Shown: positions 5,902-12,729 of the stretch, piece after piece | Layout: the number at the start of each line of letters is the position of its first letter | Position numbering within the stretch: the stretch's first letter is position 1 | Assembly: GCA_041658245.1 (NCBI GenBank) | Contig: JBBAAM010000058.1 | Location: forward strand, 1 to 21,740 | Reading direction: 5' to 3' | DNA: 21,740 nucleotides | From: Fen-1258 sp041658245 | GTDB taxonomy: Bacteria > Bacteroidota > Ignavibacteria > Ignavibacteriales > Melioribacteraceae | Program-made: the position numbers and the translations under genes | Notes under the pieces: model-generated | Databases searched by the model: none | What the model was told of the DNA's origin: nothing | Seen by the model: only the letters and a program-made list of their open reading frames with translations

Positions 5902-6360
5902 CTATCCTTTGAGTGCTTTCATAACATCTTCAACATGTCCATCTACTTTAACTTTTGGAAATATATTTTTAATTAAACCATTTTCATCAATAATAAATGT
6001 CGTGCGTTCAATACCCATATATTTTCTACCGTACATGCTTTTTTCTTTCCACACTCCATATTTAGAAACAACTTCTTTTTTCTCATCACTTAAAAGTGTA
6101 AACGGAAGATCGTACTTACTCTCAAATTTTTTGTGTGAGGCTACAGAATCAGCGCTGATTCCAATTACAACAGTATTCACTTTCTTAAAGTTTGGAAAAA
6201 TATCTCTAAAATCACAAGCTTCTTTTGTACAGCCTGATGTCATGTCTTTCGGATAAAAATAGAGAACAACTTTCCATCCTTTGAAATCATTAAGAGATAC
6301 CTTTACTCCATTTGTATCCATTAACGAAAATGAAGGTGCTTTTTTCCCGATTTCTAACAT
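5902..6360 (-). CDS. bcp: Thioredoxin-dependent thiol peroxidase (Bcp/PrxQ)
   Basis: Bcp reduces hydrogen and organic peroxides using thioredoxin. The peroxidatic Cys44 lies in YFYPKDMTSGCTKEACDFRD with the P-x3-T-x2-C signature. The resolving Cys49 five residues later marks the atypical 2-Cys PrxQ class. SGC replaces the usual PGC, a mild change. I chose ATG at 6358-6360 (152 residues) because GGAG lies 8 bases upstream and the protein then begins MLEIGKKAPSF, as in the family; the frame stays open further upstream to 6393. It is the first gene of the pterin operon and sits just downstream of the dodecin/peroxiredoxin terminator, so it probably has its own promoter at about 6361-6410. Confidence 0.93.
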   Translation of the reverse strand: MLEIGKKAPSFSLMDTNGVKVSLNDFKGWKVVLYFYPKDMTSGCTKEACDFRDIFPNFKKVNTVVIGISADSVASHKKFESKYDLPFTLLSDEKKEVVSKYGVWKEKSMYGRKYMGIERTTFIIDENGLIKNIFPKVKVDGHVEDVMKALKG

Positions 6361-6408
6361 TTCAAAATCTCCATCAATAAAATTACTTAACAATATGTTT
6401 TTAGTTCT

Positions 6409-6445
6409 CTTCTAAAAAGAAAGGGACGAATTAATTCCGTCCCTT
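6409..6445 (-). terminator. Rho-independent terminator after the dodecin-peroxiredoxin operon
   Basis: AAGGGACG (from 6421) pairs with CGTCCCTT (to 6445) around an AATT-rich loop. On the minus strand it is followed by TCTTTTTAGA. It lies 20 bases past the peroxiredoxin stop and separates that unit from the bcp operon. Confidence 0.85.
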
Positions 6446-6464
6446 CAATTGAATCAAAATAAAA

Positions 6465-6947
6465 TTATGATATTTTTTTAAGTGTTTCTTGAATCGCTGC
6501 ATAGTTCGGTTCATTACCGGCAACTTCTAAAACTTCAACATATTGGATCAAACCGTTCTTATCAACAACGAAAGCTGATCTCTTTGAGACACCTTTCAAA
6601 TCCCATTTACCTGGAAGCCAAACTTCGTAAAATGATCCGTAAGCAGGTGAGACTTCTTTATTAAAATCGCTGAGTACCGGAAAGTTAAATTGATTTTTGT
6701 CCGCCCAAAGTTTTTGTGCGAATGGACCATCAACACTAATTGCTAAAACTTGTGCATTAAGATTTTCATAATCTTTCATTCCATCTCTGGTTGAGCATAG
6801 CTCTTTTTCGCAAACTGAAGTTCCTACAGCCGGGAAAAAAAGAATTACAACATTTTTTTTACCCTTAAAATCAGATAAAGAAACGGATTCGTTATTCGTA
6901 TTCTTTAAAGTAAAATTTGGTGCAACATCTCCTACTTTCAATGACAT
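6465..6947 (-). CDS. Peroxiredoxin (AhpE/Bcp-like redoxin)
   Basis: This 160-residue thioredoxin-fold peroxidase carries FFPAVGTSVCEKELC with peroxidatic Cys46 (P39-x3-T43-x2-C46) and a second Cys51 at resolving distance. Other family blocks are GDVAPNFTL at the N-terminus, VLAISVDGPFAQKLWA, FPVLSDFNKEVSPAYG and RSAFVVDKNGLIQYVEV. It is closest to the AhpE-type one-domain redoxins, which detoxify peroxides in the cytoplasm. A strong AAGGAG Shine-Dalgarno precedes the ATG. It follows dodecin by 20 bases on the same strand and is terminated at 6409-6445, so the two form a small operon. Its physiological reductant cannot be told from sequence. Confidence 0.9.
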   Translation of the reverse strand: MSLKVGDVAPNFTLKNTNNESVSLSDFKGKKNVVILFFPAVGTSVCEKELCSTRDGMKDYENLNAQVLAISVDGPFAQKLWADKNQFNFPVLSDFNKEVSPAYGSFYEVWLPGKWDLKGVSKRSAFVVDKNGLIQYVEVLEVAGNEPNYAAIQETLKKIS

Positions 6948-6967
6948 ATACTTCTCCTTTCGTGAGA

Positions 6968-7171
6968 TTATTCTTTAAGTTTTCTACCAATTCGAACTTT
7001 AACTTGGAATTCTACTTTTCCTTCTGAAGTTACTCTGCCTCTTTGTTCAACAACCTCGAACCAGCCGATTTTTTTTTCATTGTTCGCTTCAAGAACGACT
7101 TCTTTAATTGCTTCATTAACTCCTTCTGTTGAAATTCCAACTCTGTCTATTACTTCGAACGTCTTTGACAT
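6968..7171 (-). CDS. Dodecin-family flavin-binding protein
   Basis: This 67-residue protein is the normal dodecin length. It has FEVIDRVGISTEGVNEAIKEVV at the N-terminus, the flavin-stacking Trp in GWFEVVEQRGRV, and a C-terminal KVEFQVKVRIGRKL strand. Dodecins assemble into hollow 12-mers that hold riboflavin or FMN and limit flavin-driven photo- and redox damage. GAGG lies just upstream of the ATG. It heads a two-gene operon with a peroxiredoxin, which fits an oxidative-stress role. A 6-1-6 palindrome lies about 30 bases upstream of its start, and a Fur-family gene is divergent. Confidence 0.93.
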   Translation of the reverse strand: MSKTFEVIDRVGISTEGVNEAIKEVVLEANNEKKIGWFEVVEQRGRVTSEGKVEFQVKVRIGRKLKE

Positions 7172-7200
7172 ATTAACCTCATTATTTGATTAAAAAGTTC

Positions 7201-7213
7201 AATTCAGTGAATT
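7201..7213. promoter_or_regulatory. 6-1-6 palindrome upstream of dodecin, possible operator
   Basis: AATTCA-G-TGAATT is a perfect 6-1-6 inverted repeat, the geometry typical of Fur-family operators, although not the classical Fur sequence. It lies 30 bases upstream of the dodecin ATG in the region shared with the divergent fur gene. A second small inverted repeat, CTTATT-aaga-AATAAG, lies at 7241-7256. Both may be chance in an AT-rich spacer. Confidence 0.33.
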
Positions 7214-7308
7214 AATGTTTTTTTCTTGAATTTAAAATAGCTTATTAAGAAATAAGATTAAAGAAAGTGGTTGGTAATAAAGCTCAACATTTATGAATCA
7301 TGTATTTT

Positions 7309-7337
7309 TTGCTTTTAAGTATGTTAGTTTCTATGTT
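7309..7337 (+). promoter_or_regulatory. Candidate promoter of the fur-feo operon
   Basis: TTGCTT and TATGTT are spaced 17 bases apart, giving a leader of about 30 bases before the fur ATG at 7375. The match is moderate and no stronger candidate was seen. The rest of the 203-bp gap 7172-7374 holds only the palindromes listed separately. Confidence 0.3.
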
Positions 7338-7374
7338 TATAAAGACTAAATCTAAATAATGGTTAATTTATTAG

Positions 7375-7830
7375 ATGAATAGAGAAGAAGCACATGAAGA
7401 ATTCCGCCGGTTCCTAAAAAGAGGCGACAATCGGATTACACCGGAAAGGTTTGAAATTCTTGATCACGCAATGGAATTTGATGGACACTTTGGTGCTGAT
7501 GAACTTTATATCAGCATGAAAATGAGTCATTCAAATATTTCTCGTGCAACAGTTTACAATACAGTTGAACTTCTTGCACAATGCAAACTTCTCTCAAAAA
7601 GAAATTTCGGTGAGAACAAAACTCGTTATGAATCTAATGTAGGAAAGACAAGTCACGATCATTTAATTTGTACTAATTGCGGAGCTATCAAAGAATTTTC
7701 CGAACCCAAGATTCAAAAAATTGTTAAAGAGATTTCTAAAGAGATCGGATTTGATTCTACAGGTTATTCATTTAATATTTTTGGAAAATGCACTAATCCT
7801 AATTGCGGTCAAAATAAAAATGCCAAATAG
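7375..7830 (+). CDS. fur: Fur-family metal-dependent transcriptional repressor
   Basis: This 151-residue regulator has an N-terminal winged helix (RITPERFEILDHAMEFDGHFGADELY, then ISRATVYNTVELL as the recognition helix) and a C-terminal dimer domain. SHDHLICTNCG is the metal-binding His/Cys block, and a second structural zinc pair lies at CTNPNC. The residue in CGAIKEF is Glu, as in Fur; PerR usually has Asp there, so an iron sensor is more likely than a peroxide sensor. It is the first gene of the feoA-feoB run and overlaps feoA by 11 bases, implying autoregulation of ferrous uptake. Only a weak Shine-Dalgarno precedes its ATG. Zur or Nur specificity cannot be excluded, but the neighbours favour iron. 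Confidence 0.92.
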   Translation: MNREEAHEEFRRFLKRGDNRITPERFEILDHAMEFDGHFGADELYISMKMSHSNISRATVYNTVELLAQCKLLSKRNFGENKTRYESNVGKTSHDHLICTNCGAIKEFSEPKIQKIVKEISKEIGFDSTGYSFNIFGKCTNPNCGQNKNAK

Positions 7831-8047
7831 CACATTAGATAAAGCTAAAAAAGGAAATCCAATTACAGTTGTTAAACTACCTTCCGGAAATATTAAATCT
7901 CAATTGATACGACTTGGGATCTCTGAAGGTGATACACTTAAATGCGTGCAACGTCTTCCCGGAGGAACAATAGTTGTTCAAAAAAATAGGCAAGAAATTG
8001 CAGTAGGATTTGATCTTGCAAAAAAAATTCACGTAATTATTCAGTAA
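7820..8047 (+). CDS. feoA: FeoA, SH3-like ferrous transport accessory protein
   Basis: This 75-residue protein is the usual FeoA size. The core reads KKGNPITVVKLPSGNIKSQLIRLGISEGDTLKCVQRLPGGTIVVQ-like with a final EIAVGFDLAKKIHV strand, the SH3-like fold that docks on FeoB. The start is ATG at 7820, inside the fur gene and 11 bases before its end; the same frame is open further upstream but only within fur. The stop lies 3 bases before the feoB start. The tight packing implies translational coupling of fur, feoA and feoB. Confidence 0.93.
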   Translation: MPNSTLDKAKKGNPITVVKLPSGNIKSQLIRLGISEGDTLKCVQRLPGGTIVVQKNRQEIAVGFDLAKKIHVIIQ

Positions 8048-8050
8048 GAA

Positions 8051-10090
8051 ATGTTTATGAAAACAGATAATGTAGTTAATCTTGAAAATGATAAAATAAT
8101 ATCACCGCTTAAAATTCTCACTGAGACCGAAAAACTTCAGAAAGTTGTTCTAGTTGGTAATCCAAATGTAGGTAAATCTTGCTTCTTTAATTACATGAGC
8201 GGTATGTATGTTGATGTTTCCAACTTTCCCGGCACAACAGTATCTATAACAAAAAGTCATTTTCAAGGTAATGATGTCTTTGATACACCGGGTATATATG
8301 GTGTCGGTTCGTTTAATGATGAAGAAAAAGTAGCACGCGATATAATCCTGTCCGCTGATGTAATTCTTAATGTAATCAATGCTCTTAATCTCGATCGTGA
8401 TCTTTTTCTCACTCTTCAATTAATTGATATGGGGAAAAAGGTTTCTTTACTTTTAAATTTCAGCGATGAACTCAAAAAAAGAAAAATTAAAATTGATATT
8501 AAAAAACTTTCAAACCTTCTTGGTGTTGAAGTATATGAGACAGCTGCAGTTGATAAATTAGGATTTGATAAATTAGGTGAAGCCGTTAATTCTGCTAGAG
8601 TTGGTAAACAAGAACTCGATCTCAATTTTCTGCTAAATCAGGTAATGGAAAAATCTGTCCCTCAATCAGATTCACTATTGATATTAGAAGGTGATGAATC
8701 AATTGCACAAAAAAATAATGTCGTGTGCGGTACAGCAGATGAACGCGAGAGAATTTACATCACCAGAAGAAATCGTGTAAATGAAATTGTTGACCTTGTT
8801 GAATATGAAGATTCAAAAAAGGGTGAGATCTTTAATCTGTTTGGCAGACTATCATTAAATCCCATTACAGGCATACCAATTTTATTACTAATGCTTGTTC
8901 TTATGTATTTTTTCATCGGTGATTTGGTCTCTCAAAGAGTTGTAAATTTTACGGAAAATAAAATTGGCAAGAACTTAATTGAATATAATGTTAAATCGTT
9001 TACAGGTAATTACACGCCTGTTACTATTGATGTAACAATTTCTGATGATAATAATATTAAGATCGGTAATAAAACATTTAATTTCCCAGCTGGAATAAGT
9101 GCTAATCCAAAACTTCAAGAAGAATTTTCTAAATTATCGAATCAAAAAGGCTCACAAACGGATTTTCATTTTCAGAATCCTTTTGTAAAACTTTTTTTCG
9201 GTGAGTTTGGTGTTGTTACAATGACTGTGACATACTTACTGTTTCTACTTCTACCATTGGTAATTGGATTTTATTTTATCATGGCTTTATTAGAAGACAG
9301 CGGTTACCTTCCACGACTTGCAACCATGCTTGACCGTTCGTTTAATAAGATCGGCTTGAATGGAAAAGCAGTAATTCCAATCATGCTTGGTTTCGGGTGT
9401 ATTACAATGGCCAATATTACTACACGTATGCTCGGAACTGAAAGAGAAAAATCAATTGTTACTGCTATTCTTCAATTTGTAATTCCATGCTCAGCACAAT
9501 TAGCTGTTATTGCAGCTCTTCTAAGCGGTGCCGGATTTGCACCGATGATGCTTTATGTCTCAGTTATTTTAACTGTGCTAATTGTTCTTTCAACTGTCTT
9601 AAATAAAATGCTTCCCGGTGATAGTTCTCCCTTATTAATAGATCTTCCAATGATTCGTTTTCCAAGGATGAGTAATGTTTTCAAAAAAACTTTTTTTAGA
9701 AGTTTTGGTTTTATGAAAGAAGCCAGCGTTTGGTTTTTTATTGGTGCACTTGCCGTTGGCATGTTGGAAATAAGCGGAATGTTAAAAGTCTGGCAGGATG
9801 TTTTAGCACCATTTACAACAACCTGGTTAAAACTTCCTAAAGAAGCCGCAAATGCTTTTGTAATGGGAATGGTTCGTAGAGATTTTGGTGCAGCAGGACT
9901 TTTTCATATGGACTTAACAATAATGCAAAAGACAGTTTCAATTATTACAATAACTCTTTTCGTTCCGTGTATTGCTTCGTTTGTTGTTATGCTCAAAGAG
10001 AGAGGATGGAAAGAAGGAATGATGATCTGGTTTGGAACTTGGATTGCTGCTTTTTTAGTCGGTGGAATTGTTGCACAAATAGTAATTTGA
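8051..10090 (+). CDS. feoB: Ferrous iron transporter FeoB, variant gate motifs
   Basis: FeoB imports Fe2+ across the inner membrane. The 679 residues start with a cytoplasmic GTPase domain: G1 GNPNVGKS (36-43), G2 Thr in FPGTT, G3 DTPG (78-81) and G4 NFSD (136-139). A helical linker leads to the membrane domain from about residue 270. The gate regions are GFGCITMANITTRML (Cys450) and IPCSAQLAV (Cys480). The first lacks the NxP of the usual GFGCNVPA form, placing the protein in a divergent FeoB subgroup. A roughly 90-residue hydrophilic loop follows the first transmembrane helix. ATGs at 8051 and 8057 are both possible starts; neither has a strong Shine-Dalgarno. It lies between feoA and a hydrolase gene, each 1-3 bases away. 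Confidence 0.95.
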   Translation: MFMKTDNVVNLENDKIISPLKILTETEKLQKVVLVGNPNVGKSCFFNYMSGMYVDVSNFPGTTVSITKSHFQGNDVFDTPGIYGVGSFNDEEKVARDIILSADVILNVINALNLDRDLFLTLQLIDMGKKVSLLLNFSDELKKRKIKIDIKKLSNLLGVEVYETAAVDKLGFDKLGEAVNSARVGKQELDLNFLLNQVMEKSVPQSDSLLILEGDESIAQKNNVVCGTADERERIYITRRNRVNEIVDLVEYEDSKKGEIFNLFGRLSLNPITGIPILLLMLVLMYFFIGDLVSQRVVNFTENKIGKNLIEYNVKSFTGNYTPVTIDVTISDDNNIKIGNKTFNFPAGISANPKLQEEFSKLSNQKGSQTDFHFQNPFVKLFFGEFGVVTMTVTYLLFLLLPLVIGFYFIMALLEDSGYLPRLATMLDRSFNKIGLNGKAVIPIMLGFGCITMANITTRMLGTEREKSIVTAILQFVIPCSAQLAVIAALLSGAGFAPMMLYVSVILTVLIVLSTVLNKMLPGDSSPLLIDLPMIRFPRMSNVFKKTFFRSFGFMKEASVWFFIGALAVGMLEISGMLKVWQDVLAPFTTTWLKLPKEAANAFVMGMVRRDFGAAGLFHMDLTIMQKTVSIITITLFVPCIASFVVMLKERGWKEGMMIWFGTWIAAFLVGGIVAQIVI

Positions 10091-10091
10091 T

Positions 10092-10814
10092 ATGAAAAAA
10101 AACGAGTATCAAAAATATCCTATCATTTGGCGTAAAGAAGATTTCTTCATAAAGATTTACTGTTCTATTCCTAACATTGCTACAGGGATACTAATTACAA
10201 CAGACAGAGCAACATTCATCGTAGACCCGGGTGATGGAATATTGCGGGATCTTAATAAAGATGTTGGCGCAGTTACAATTCTAAAAGTTTCAGATATTTT
10301 CATCAGTCATGGTCATCACGATCATGTCGGGGGCGTTTGGTCTCTACTTACTTATTTATCTGTTTTGAGGAAGAAAAGCCCTCTAAATATTTTCTATCCG
10401 AAAGGATGCAAAGAGATCGAAAGTATTTATCTTGCATTTAATAAAGTTTATGGTAAAGAAGTATCTTATCAAATAAATTTAAGACCAATTGATTCGGTAA
10501 AAAGTTTTAAGCGCGATTCAGTTACGATCAAACCATTCAAAGTTAATCATAGAGAACCATCGGAAGACGGAAATTCATCTGAATTAATTCCATCTCTTGG
10601 ATTTAAATTCATTTATGATGGTAAATCAATTTGTTACGGCGGCGATACTGCTTTTTGCAATACTTTAGTTAAGAATGCGAAAGATTCAAATCTAGCAATT
10701 ATTGAAGCCGGCGCAAAAGATGATACCAGTTCTGATCTTCACATGACTATCAAACAAGCAACGCAAATCGGAAAAACTGCTAAGGAATATTTTTTGGTTC
10801 ATGTACCCGAATAA
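10092..10814 (+). CDS. Metallo-beta-lactamase-fold hydrolase (RNase Z-like group)
   Basis: The protein has 240 residues. The metal site is SHGHHDHVGG (HxHxDH near residues 73-78), His near 152, Asp in GGDT (about 184) and a final His in LVHVPE at the very C-terminus. DLHMT resembles the RNase Z-like active-site helix. The protein ends three residues after the last His, slightly earlier than most RNase Z-like enzymes. There is no signal peptide, so it is cytoplasmic. The ATG follows the feoB stop by one base, so it is co-transcribed with the ferrous uptake genes. A di-iron or zinc hydrolase is likely; the substrate is unknown, and it is not clearly tRNase Z. Confidence 0.8.
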   Translation: MKKNEYQKYPIIWRKEDFFIKIYCSIPNIATGILITTDRATFIVDPGDGILRDLNKDVGAVTILKVSDIFISHGHHDHVGGVWSLLTYLSVLRKKSPLNIFYPKGCKEIESIYLAFNKVYGKEVSYQINLRPIDSVKSFKRDSVTIKPFKVNHREPSEDGNSSELIPSLGFKFIYDGKSICYGGDTAFCNTLVKNAKDSNLAIIEAGAKDDTSSDLHMTIKQATQIGKTAKEYFLVHVPE

Positions 10815-10856
10815 TATTATTTTGGCAACCACAATATTAAACTACAGAGGAAAATC

Positions 10857-12659
10857 ATGAAGAGAATTTCTATTTTATTGATAATTCTATTTGTCGTTTC
10901 AATTCAAGCTCAAAATAAAATTCACAGACCTGAAATAACTGCAGAAGAAATTAAAGCTAACGTCTTCTATCTTGCTTCTGATGCTATGAAAGGAAGATTT
11001 ACCGGAAGTCCTGAAGAAAGAAAAGCAGGAGATTATATTAAAAATGAATTTCAACTTTACGGATTAAAACCCGCTTTCAAAGAAAATTGGTTCCAAGAAT
11101 TTCCTTTTATTGAAAGAGTTGAAATGACAAAAGCTAATTCCCTTACTTTTGATGTAAAAGGTAAAAAGCAAAACCTTAAAACCGGAAATGATTATACAAC
11201 AGTTGCATATTCTGGAAAAGGAAAAGTTAGCGGAGATTTAGTTTTTGCGGGATATGGTATTTCCGCACCTAAATTAAATTACGATGACTATGAAGGTATT
11301 GATGTTAAAGGAAAAACTGTAGTTGTTATGCGATATCATCCTGAACATGACAGTTCCAGATCAGAGTTTGACAAATATGCTTCTTTTAGAAACAAGGCAA
11401 CAGTTGCAAAAGAGAAAGGTGCTGCTGCAATTATTTTAGTTAATGGATACTCACCAAAGAACGATGATGATCCTTTGATGGAACTCCGCTACGATGGTGC
11501 ACCCGCAATGAAAAATATTTCCGTTCAACATGTAAAAAGAAGTTTTGTTGATGAACTTTTTAAAAGTGAGGGACAAAACTTTAACGAAGTCCAAAAGCAG
11601 ATTGATACTTCAAAAAAACCAACTTCATTTGCATTTAAGAATGCCAAAGTTTCCCTTTCAACTGAAGTAAAAGAAATTGAGAAGAAAGGAAGAACTGTTG
11701 CAGGAATGATTGAAGGAAGTGATCCGGTTTTGAAAAATGAATTTATTGTAATCGGTGCTCATTACGATCATCTTGGTATTGATCAAGTAAAAGAATCTTC
11801 GATGTACAAAGGTAAGGATAAACAAATTCACAATGGCGCTGATGACAATGCATCCGGTACAACAGGATTGTTAGAGGTAGCTGAGAAATTTGGTTCGATG
11901 CAAGGACTATTGAAGCGAAGCATTATCTTCGCAGCTTTTTCGGGTGAAGAGCTTGGTCTTCTTGGTTCAAACTATTTAACTAATAATTTCCCGGTCGATA
12001 TAAAAAATGTTGCAGCAATGTTAAACATGGATATGATCGGACGATTGAATGAAGAAAACAGTTTGACTATTATAGGTTCCGGTACTTCTTCTAAGTGGAA
12101 GGAATTGTTAAATCAAAAAAATATTTACAACCTTAAATTAGGAATGAGTGATGGCGGATCAGGCGGTAGCGATCACCAATCGTTCTCAAATAAAAATGTT
12201 CCGGTTCTTTTCTTCTTTACCGGTACACATTCGGATTATCACAAACCATCCGATGATCCTGAAAAAATAAATTACGAAGGTGAAGCTAAAGTTGCTAATT
12301 ATATTTTCGATATTGCTCTTGCAGTTGATAATTTTGAAAAACGACCCGATTATGTTAAAGTTGAAGAACCTGCACAAAGAGGCGGAGGTGGAAAAACCCG
12401 GGTTACGGTTGGTACAGTTCCCGAGTTTGGTTATAACGGAACCGGTTATAAACTATCCGGAGTAACTGATGGAAGTCCTGCAGCTAAAGCTGGAATGAAA
12501 GCGGGTGATATCATTGTTAAGTTTGGTCCTAAAACCGTAGGCAACATTTATGATTTTATGTATGCAGTTCAAGATTACAAAGCCGGTGATAAAGTTGATA
12601 TAGTTGCATTACGTGACGGTAAAGAAGTGACGTTTAGTGTAGAACTGATTGCCAAATAG
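10857..12659 (+). CDS. Secreted M28-family zinc aminopeptidase with PDZ domain
   Basis: The 600 residues begin with a signal peptide (1-18, ending IQAQ). Next comes a PA-like insert (about 120-260, with GYGI and KGAAAIILV). The M28 catalytic domain has co-catalytic zinc ligands His302 (AHYDHLG), Asp329 (NGADDNASG), Glu365 with catalytic Glu364 (SGEELGLLGS), Asp392 (NMDMIGR) and His462 (DYHKPSD). A C-terminal PDZ domain (about 515-598, DGSPAAKAGMKAGDIIVKF) probably aids substrate or partner binding. The enzyme would trim peptides in the periplasm or outside the cell. A good AGAGG Shine-Dalgarno precedes the ATG. It lies 42 bases after the hydrolase gene and is closed by a strong terminator at 12688-12715. 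Confidence 0.94.
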   Translation: MKRISILLIILFVVSIQAQNKIHRPEITAEEIKANVFYLASDAMKGRFTGSPEERKAGDYIKNEFQLYGLKPAFKENWFQEFPFIERVEMTKANSLTFDVKGKKQNLKTGNDYTTVAYSGKGKVSGDLVFAGYGISAPKLNYDDYEGIDVKGKTVVVMRYHPEHDSSRSEFDKYASFRNKATVAKEKGAAAIILVNGYSPKNDDDPLMELRYDGAPAMKNISVQHVKRSFVDELFKSEGQNFNEVQKQIDTSKKPTSFAFKNAKVSLSTEVKEIEKKGRTVAGMIEGSDPVLKNEFIVIGAHYDHLGIDQVKESSMYKGKDKQIHNGADDNASGTTGLLEVAEKFGSMQGLLKRSIIFAAFSGEELGLLGSNYLTNNFPVDIKNVAAMLNMDMIGRLNEENSLTIIGSGTSSKWKELLNQKNIYNLKLGMSDGGSGGSDHQSFSNKNVPVLFFFTGTHSDYHKPSDDPEKINYEGEAKVANYIFDIALAVDNFEKRPDYVKVEEPAQRGGGGKTRVTVGTVPEFGYNGTGYKLSGVTDGSPAAKAGMKAGDIIVKFGPKTVGNIYDFMYAVQDYKAGDKVDIVALRDGKEVTFSVELIAK

Positions 12660-12663
12660 TTTG

Positions 12664-12687
12664 CAGTAGACAGTGAGCAGTTTACAG
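12664..12687. repeat. Short tandem repeat CAGTNNN, period 7
   Basis: CAGT or CAG starts at 12664, 12671, 12678 and 12685, giving three and a half exact 7-base periods with variable spacers. It sits between the peptidase stop codon and its terminator. It is non-coding, and its function is unknown. Confidence 0.55.
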
Positions 12688-12715
12688 AAAGGTGAATCGA
12701 AGGATTCGCCTTTTT
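12688..12715 (+). terminator. Rho-independent terminator of the M28 peptidase gene
   Basis: AAAGGTGAATC, loop GAAG, GATTCGCCTTT (one G-T pair), then TTTTTC on the plus strand. It lies between convergent genes and might also slow transcription from the right, but its minus-strand tail is poor in T. Confidence 0.85.
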
Positions 12716-12729
12716 CATAATTATAACAC

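Noticed and set aside
7375..7830. PerR (peroxide sensor) assignment for the Fur-family gene
   Set aside because: The diagnostic position carries Glu rather than Asp, and the gene leads the feoAB operon.
7820..8047. Longer FeoA starting at 7721
   Set aside because: The extra 33 codons lie wholly inside fur and do not resemble FeoA; ATG 7820 gives the family length.
10092..10814. Genuine tRNase Z
   Set aside because: The protein is short, lacks the exosite arm and the extended C-terminal His block, and sits in an iron operon.
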